Shown here piece by piece: positions 15,878 through 17,172 of a stretch of 17,172 nucleotides of DNA. Location: assembly GCA_016781225.1 (NCBI GenBank), contig JADDQT010000003.1, positions 1-17,172 on the forward strand. The letters run 5' to 3'. This DNA is from Actinomycetota bacterium (GTDB lineage: Bacteria > Actinomycetota > Acidimicrobiia > Acidimicrobiales > GCA-2861595). How positions within the stretch are numbered: position 1 is the first letter of the stretch; every line of letters starts with the position of its first letter. The position numbers and the translations under genes were made by a program. The notes beneath the pieces are model-generated. The model was given only the letters and a program-made list of their open reading frames with translations. It searched no databases and had not been told where the DNA came from.

Positions 15878-16036
15878 TCAGTGCTCGTCCCAATGACCGT
15901 CGTGGCCGGCGTGGCGATGGCCGTCGTGGACGTAGTCCAGGTGGTCGTCGTGCTCGACGGCCTCGTGACCGCAGCCTTGGCCGTGCTGGTGGTCATGGTC
16001 GTGCTCGTCGTGAGTCCTGTGGTCGATCATGGTCAT
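15878..16036 (-). CDS. Small histidine-rich peptide between smtB-like and zur genes
   Basis: A 52-residue open frame from ATG 16036 to TGA 15878-15880. It has 15 His, 10 Asp, 4 Glu and one Cys, mostly as HD, DH, GH and DGH pairs (MTMIDHRTHDEHDHDHQHGQ at the start). There is no signal peptide or membrane segment, so it is probably cytosolic and unfolded without metal. The ATG is in a 4-base overlap with the arsR-type stop (ATGA) and has AAAGGA seven bases upstream, both marks of a real translated gene. The stop lies 20 bases before the zur GTG. The composition points to zinc (or nickel/cobalt) buffering or delivery, for example to Zur; this is inferred from composition and position. I know of no named family for it. 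Confidence 0.8.
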   Translation of the reverse strand: MTMIDHRTHDEHDHDHQHGQGCGHEAVEHDDHLDYVHDGHRHAGHDGHWDEH

Positions 16037-16344
16037 GTTCGGTTCCTTTCCGTTCCGTGCAGGACCGCGTCCTGCACGATGTGCGCAACGTGTTCGTCGG
16101 TGAGGCGGTAGGCGATCTCTCGGCCCCGGCGGCGGCCTTCCACCAACCGGGCGGCGCGGAGCGTCCGGAGGTGCTGGGACACCAGCGGCTGGCTGATCCC
16201 CACCGCGTCGACCAGCTCGTGAACGCAGCGCTGCCCGGCCGTGAGCTGGACCACGATGGCCACACGGTGGGCGTTGGCCAAGGCCCGCAGGAGATCGGCG
16301 GCTTGCTCGGTCTCCTCTCGGAGCAAAGGTGCAGCAGGCGTCAT
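16033..16344 (-). CDS. SmtB/CzrA-type zinc-sensing ArsR-family repressor
   Basis: A 103-residue ArsR-family winged-helix repressor from ATG 16344. LRALANAHRVAIVVQL and VHELVDAVGISQPLVSQHLR (helix-turn-helix, about 41-60) are family hallmarks, followed by the wing GRRRGREIAYRLT. In the last helix Asp83, His85, His96 and Glu99 have exactly the D-x-H-(10)-H-x2-E spacing of the alpha5 zinc site of SmtB, so it should release DNA when zinc is abundant. It heads an operon with the His-rich peptide (ATGA overlap) and zur. Mycobacterial smtB-zur works this way: zinc relieves SmtB and lets Zur be made. It lies downstream of the tRNA cluster but has its own promoter-like sequence. Confidence 0.9.
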   Translation of the reverse strand: MTPAAPLLREETEQAADLLRALANAHRVAIVVQLTAGQRCVHELVDAVGISQPLVSQHLRTLRAARLVEGRRRGREIAYRLTDEHVAHIVQDAVLHGTERNRT

Positions 16345-16361
16345 CGACAGGACATGAGCAT

Positions 16362-16378
16362 ATCGCGATGTATTTATA
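16362..16378 (-). promoter_or_regulatory. Promoter and possible operator of the smtB-like operon
   Basis: On the minus strand TATAAAT (16378-16372) is a good -10 element in otherwise GC-rich DNA. It is followed by the 8-bp palindrome ATCGCGAT (16369-16362) at the expected transcription start and then ATATGCTCATG. ArsR-family repressors bind A/T-flanked imperfect palindromes at such places, so autoregulation is likely. No clear -35 is visible. Confidence 0.45.
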
Positions 16379-16418
16379 ACGGGCCAAGCCGTCCTGCCGC
16401 TGACTAGCCGCTTACCGG

Positions 16419-16491
16419 TGGTCGGGACCGGTATCGATCCGGTGACCTCGCGCTTTTCAGGCGCGCGCTCTACCAACTGAGCTACCCGACC
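16419..16491 (-). tRNA. tRNA-Phe (anticodon GAA)
   Basis: On the minus strand the 73-nt cloverleaf has acceptor GGTCGGG/CCCGACC, D-arm GCTC/GAGC, anticodon stem CGCGC/GCGCG with loop CTGAAAA (anticodon GAA), T-arm ACCGG/CCGGT with loop ATCGATA, and discriminator A. CCA is not encoded. It is the last of three co-directional tRNA genes, ten bases after tRNA-Asp. Confidence 0.95.
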
Positions 16492-16501
16492 GGGCACTAC
16501 G

Positions 16502-16576
16502 CGGTCCTGACGGGATTTGAACCCGCGACCTCCGGCTTGACAGGCCGGCGTGCACTCCAAGCTGCACCACAGGACC
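16502..16576 (-). tRNA. tRNA-Asp (anticodon GUC)
   Basis: A 75-nt minus-strand cloverleaf with acceptor GGTCCTG/CAGGACC, D-arm GTGC/GCAC with a 10-base loop, anticodon stem CCGGC/GCCGG with loop CTGTCAA (anticodon GTC), T-arm GCGGG/CCCGT with loop TTCAAAT, and discriminator G as expected for Asp. CCA is not encoded. It lies between tRNA-Glu and tRNA-Phe with short spacers, so one precursor is likely. Confidence 0.95.
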
Positions 16577-16589
16577 CTGGTCTCGTATG

Positions 16590-16662
16590 CACCCCCAACG
16601 GGATTCGAACCCGTGCTACCACCTTGAAAGGGTGGCGTCCTAGGCCGCTAGACGATGGGGGC
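16590..16662 (-). tRNA. tRNA-Glu (anticodon UUC)
   Basis: A 73-nt minus-strand cloverleaf with acceptor GCCCCCA/TGGGGGT, D-arm GTC/GAC, anticodon stem CCACC/GGTGG with loop CTTTCAA (anticodon TTC), T-arm ACGGG/CCCGT with loop TTCGAAT, and discriminator G. CCA is not encoded. It is first in the Glu-Asp-Phe order, which also occurs in mycobacteria. The 110 bases between it and the plsY-like gene hold a GC-rich palindrome next to the tRNA and no clear promoter that I could identify. Confidence 0.95.
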
Positions 16663-16772
16663 CGGCCCCCGGGGCCCGGTCACGATACCAGGGGTCGCCT
16701 CGCTGCCCGCCTGGTTGAGCTGCGAGCACCCGCCCACCGTGGCCGCCCGGACCAGCCTAGGGTGCCGGGCCG

Positions 16773-17172
16773 ATGGGTCTCGGCCGTCTCACGGGGGCTG
16801 TCCTGCTCGGCTACCTCACGGGCAGCGCGCCTTCGGCTGACCTCGTCAGCCGACTGGCCGGCCATGCCGGTGAGGACCTCCGGGCGAAGGGCACGAGGAA
16901 CCCCGGAGCGGCCAACGCCCTCCGGCTCCTGGGCAAGGGGTGGGGCTATTCGATCCTCGCTGCCGACATCGCCAAGGGAACCGCCGCGTGCACCGTCGGG
17001 CGCCGCCTGGCGGGTGACGCGGGCGCCCACGCCGCAGGGACGGCGGCTGTCGTCGGTCACTGCTTCCCGGTATGGAACGGGTTCAGAGGAGGCAAGGGCG
17101 TTGCCGTCAGCGTTGGCCAGTGCCTGGCCACCTTCCCTGCCTACGTCCCCGTGGACCTGGCCGTAGCCAGTG
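16773..17172 (+). CDS. plsY: PlsY-type glycerol-3-phosphate acyltransferase, N-terminal part
   Basis: The first 133 codons of a membrane protein whose end is beyond the window. An in-frame TAG at 16758-16760 rules out earlier starts, so ATG 16773 is secure. PlsY motifs are present: GYLTGSAPSADLVSRL (motif 1, about 13-28), the KGTRNPGAANALRLLGKG phosphate-binding loop (about 39-56), and GHCFPVWNGFRGGKGVA (about 95-111). PlsY acylates glycerol-3-phosphate from acyl-phosphate at the inner membrane, the first step of phospholipid synthesis. Motif 1 reads GSAPSADLV rather than the more usual GSIPFGYLI-like form, so a divergent paralogue is possible. It is divergent from the tRNA cluster. Confidence 0.88.
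   Translation, partial: MGLGRLTGAVLLGYLTGSAPSADLVSRLAGHAGEDLRAKGTRNPGAANALRLLGKGWGYSILAADIAKGTAACTVGRRLAGDAGAHAAGTAAVVGHCFPVWNGFRGGKGVAVSVGQCLATFPAYVPVDLAVAS

Noticed and set aside
15405..15896. Plus-strand open frame of 163 codons opposite zur
   Set aside because: It mirrors the zur coding sequence almost exactly; the minus-strand frame has Fur-family metal motifs and this one has none.
16345..16560. N-terminal extension of the smtB-like gene to 16560
   Set aside because: The extra frame reads through tRNA-Phe and part of tRNA-Asp, so it is not coding.

Overview
The window is high-GC DNA, apart from one AT-richer patch near 8.5-9.6 kb, and reads as a chromosomal segment of an actinobacterium. 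Supporting signs are a separate small purS with a short (743 aa) purL, GTG/TTG starts with overlapping stop/start codons, a DUF3817 membrane protein, a tRNA Glu-Asp-Phe cluster without encoded CCA, and an smtB-zur pair of the mycobacterial type. Assignment to a deeper lineage such as Acidimicrobiia is only a guess.

Region 1 (1-6152) is the de novo purine cluster: purE (tail only), purB, purC, purS, purQ and purL. The first four are chained by 4-base stop/start overlaps. The chain breaks before purQ, where a perfect 21-bp inverted repeat with a nested hairpin abuts the purQ start. It breaks again between purQ and purL, where an antisense conserved hypothetical gene (3380-3808) sits.

Region 2 (about 6153-9672) is an accessory insert in the middle of the purine cluster. 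It holds an IS5-like element whose transposase has a nonsense codon next to a catalytic Asp, an orphan gene with a coiled-coil-like N-terminus and a winged-helix-like region, a well-folded tRNA-Gln(CUG) gene with an unusual acceptor end, a frameshifted remnant of a second transposase, and an AT-richer gene for a single-domain RelA/SpoT-type nucleotidyltransferase.

Region 3 (9673-14333) returns to housekeeping genes: a PHP-domain phosphoesterase transcribed away from purF, then purF, purM, a HAD hydrolase and, convergently, a DUF3817 membrane protein. With region 1 this covers most of the IMP pathway; purD, purN and purH are not in the window.

Region 4 (14334-16400) is a zinc-homeostasis locus. 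A zinc-binding lipoprotein gene (znuA) has a Zur-box-like palindrome in its promoter. It converges with an operon encoding an SmtB/CzrA-type repressor with an exact alpha5 zinc-ligand pattern, a 52-residue peptide with 15 histidines, and a Zur-type Fur regulator. The tiny His-rich gene overlaps the smtB-like stop codon and is the most interesting item here: a probable zinc-buffering or chaperone peptide inside the switch between zinc surplus and zinc uptake.

Region 5 (16419-17172) has three tRNA genes (Phe, Asp, Glu on the minus strand) and the start of a plsY-like acyltransferase cut by the window edge.
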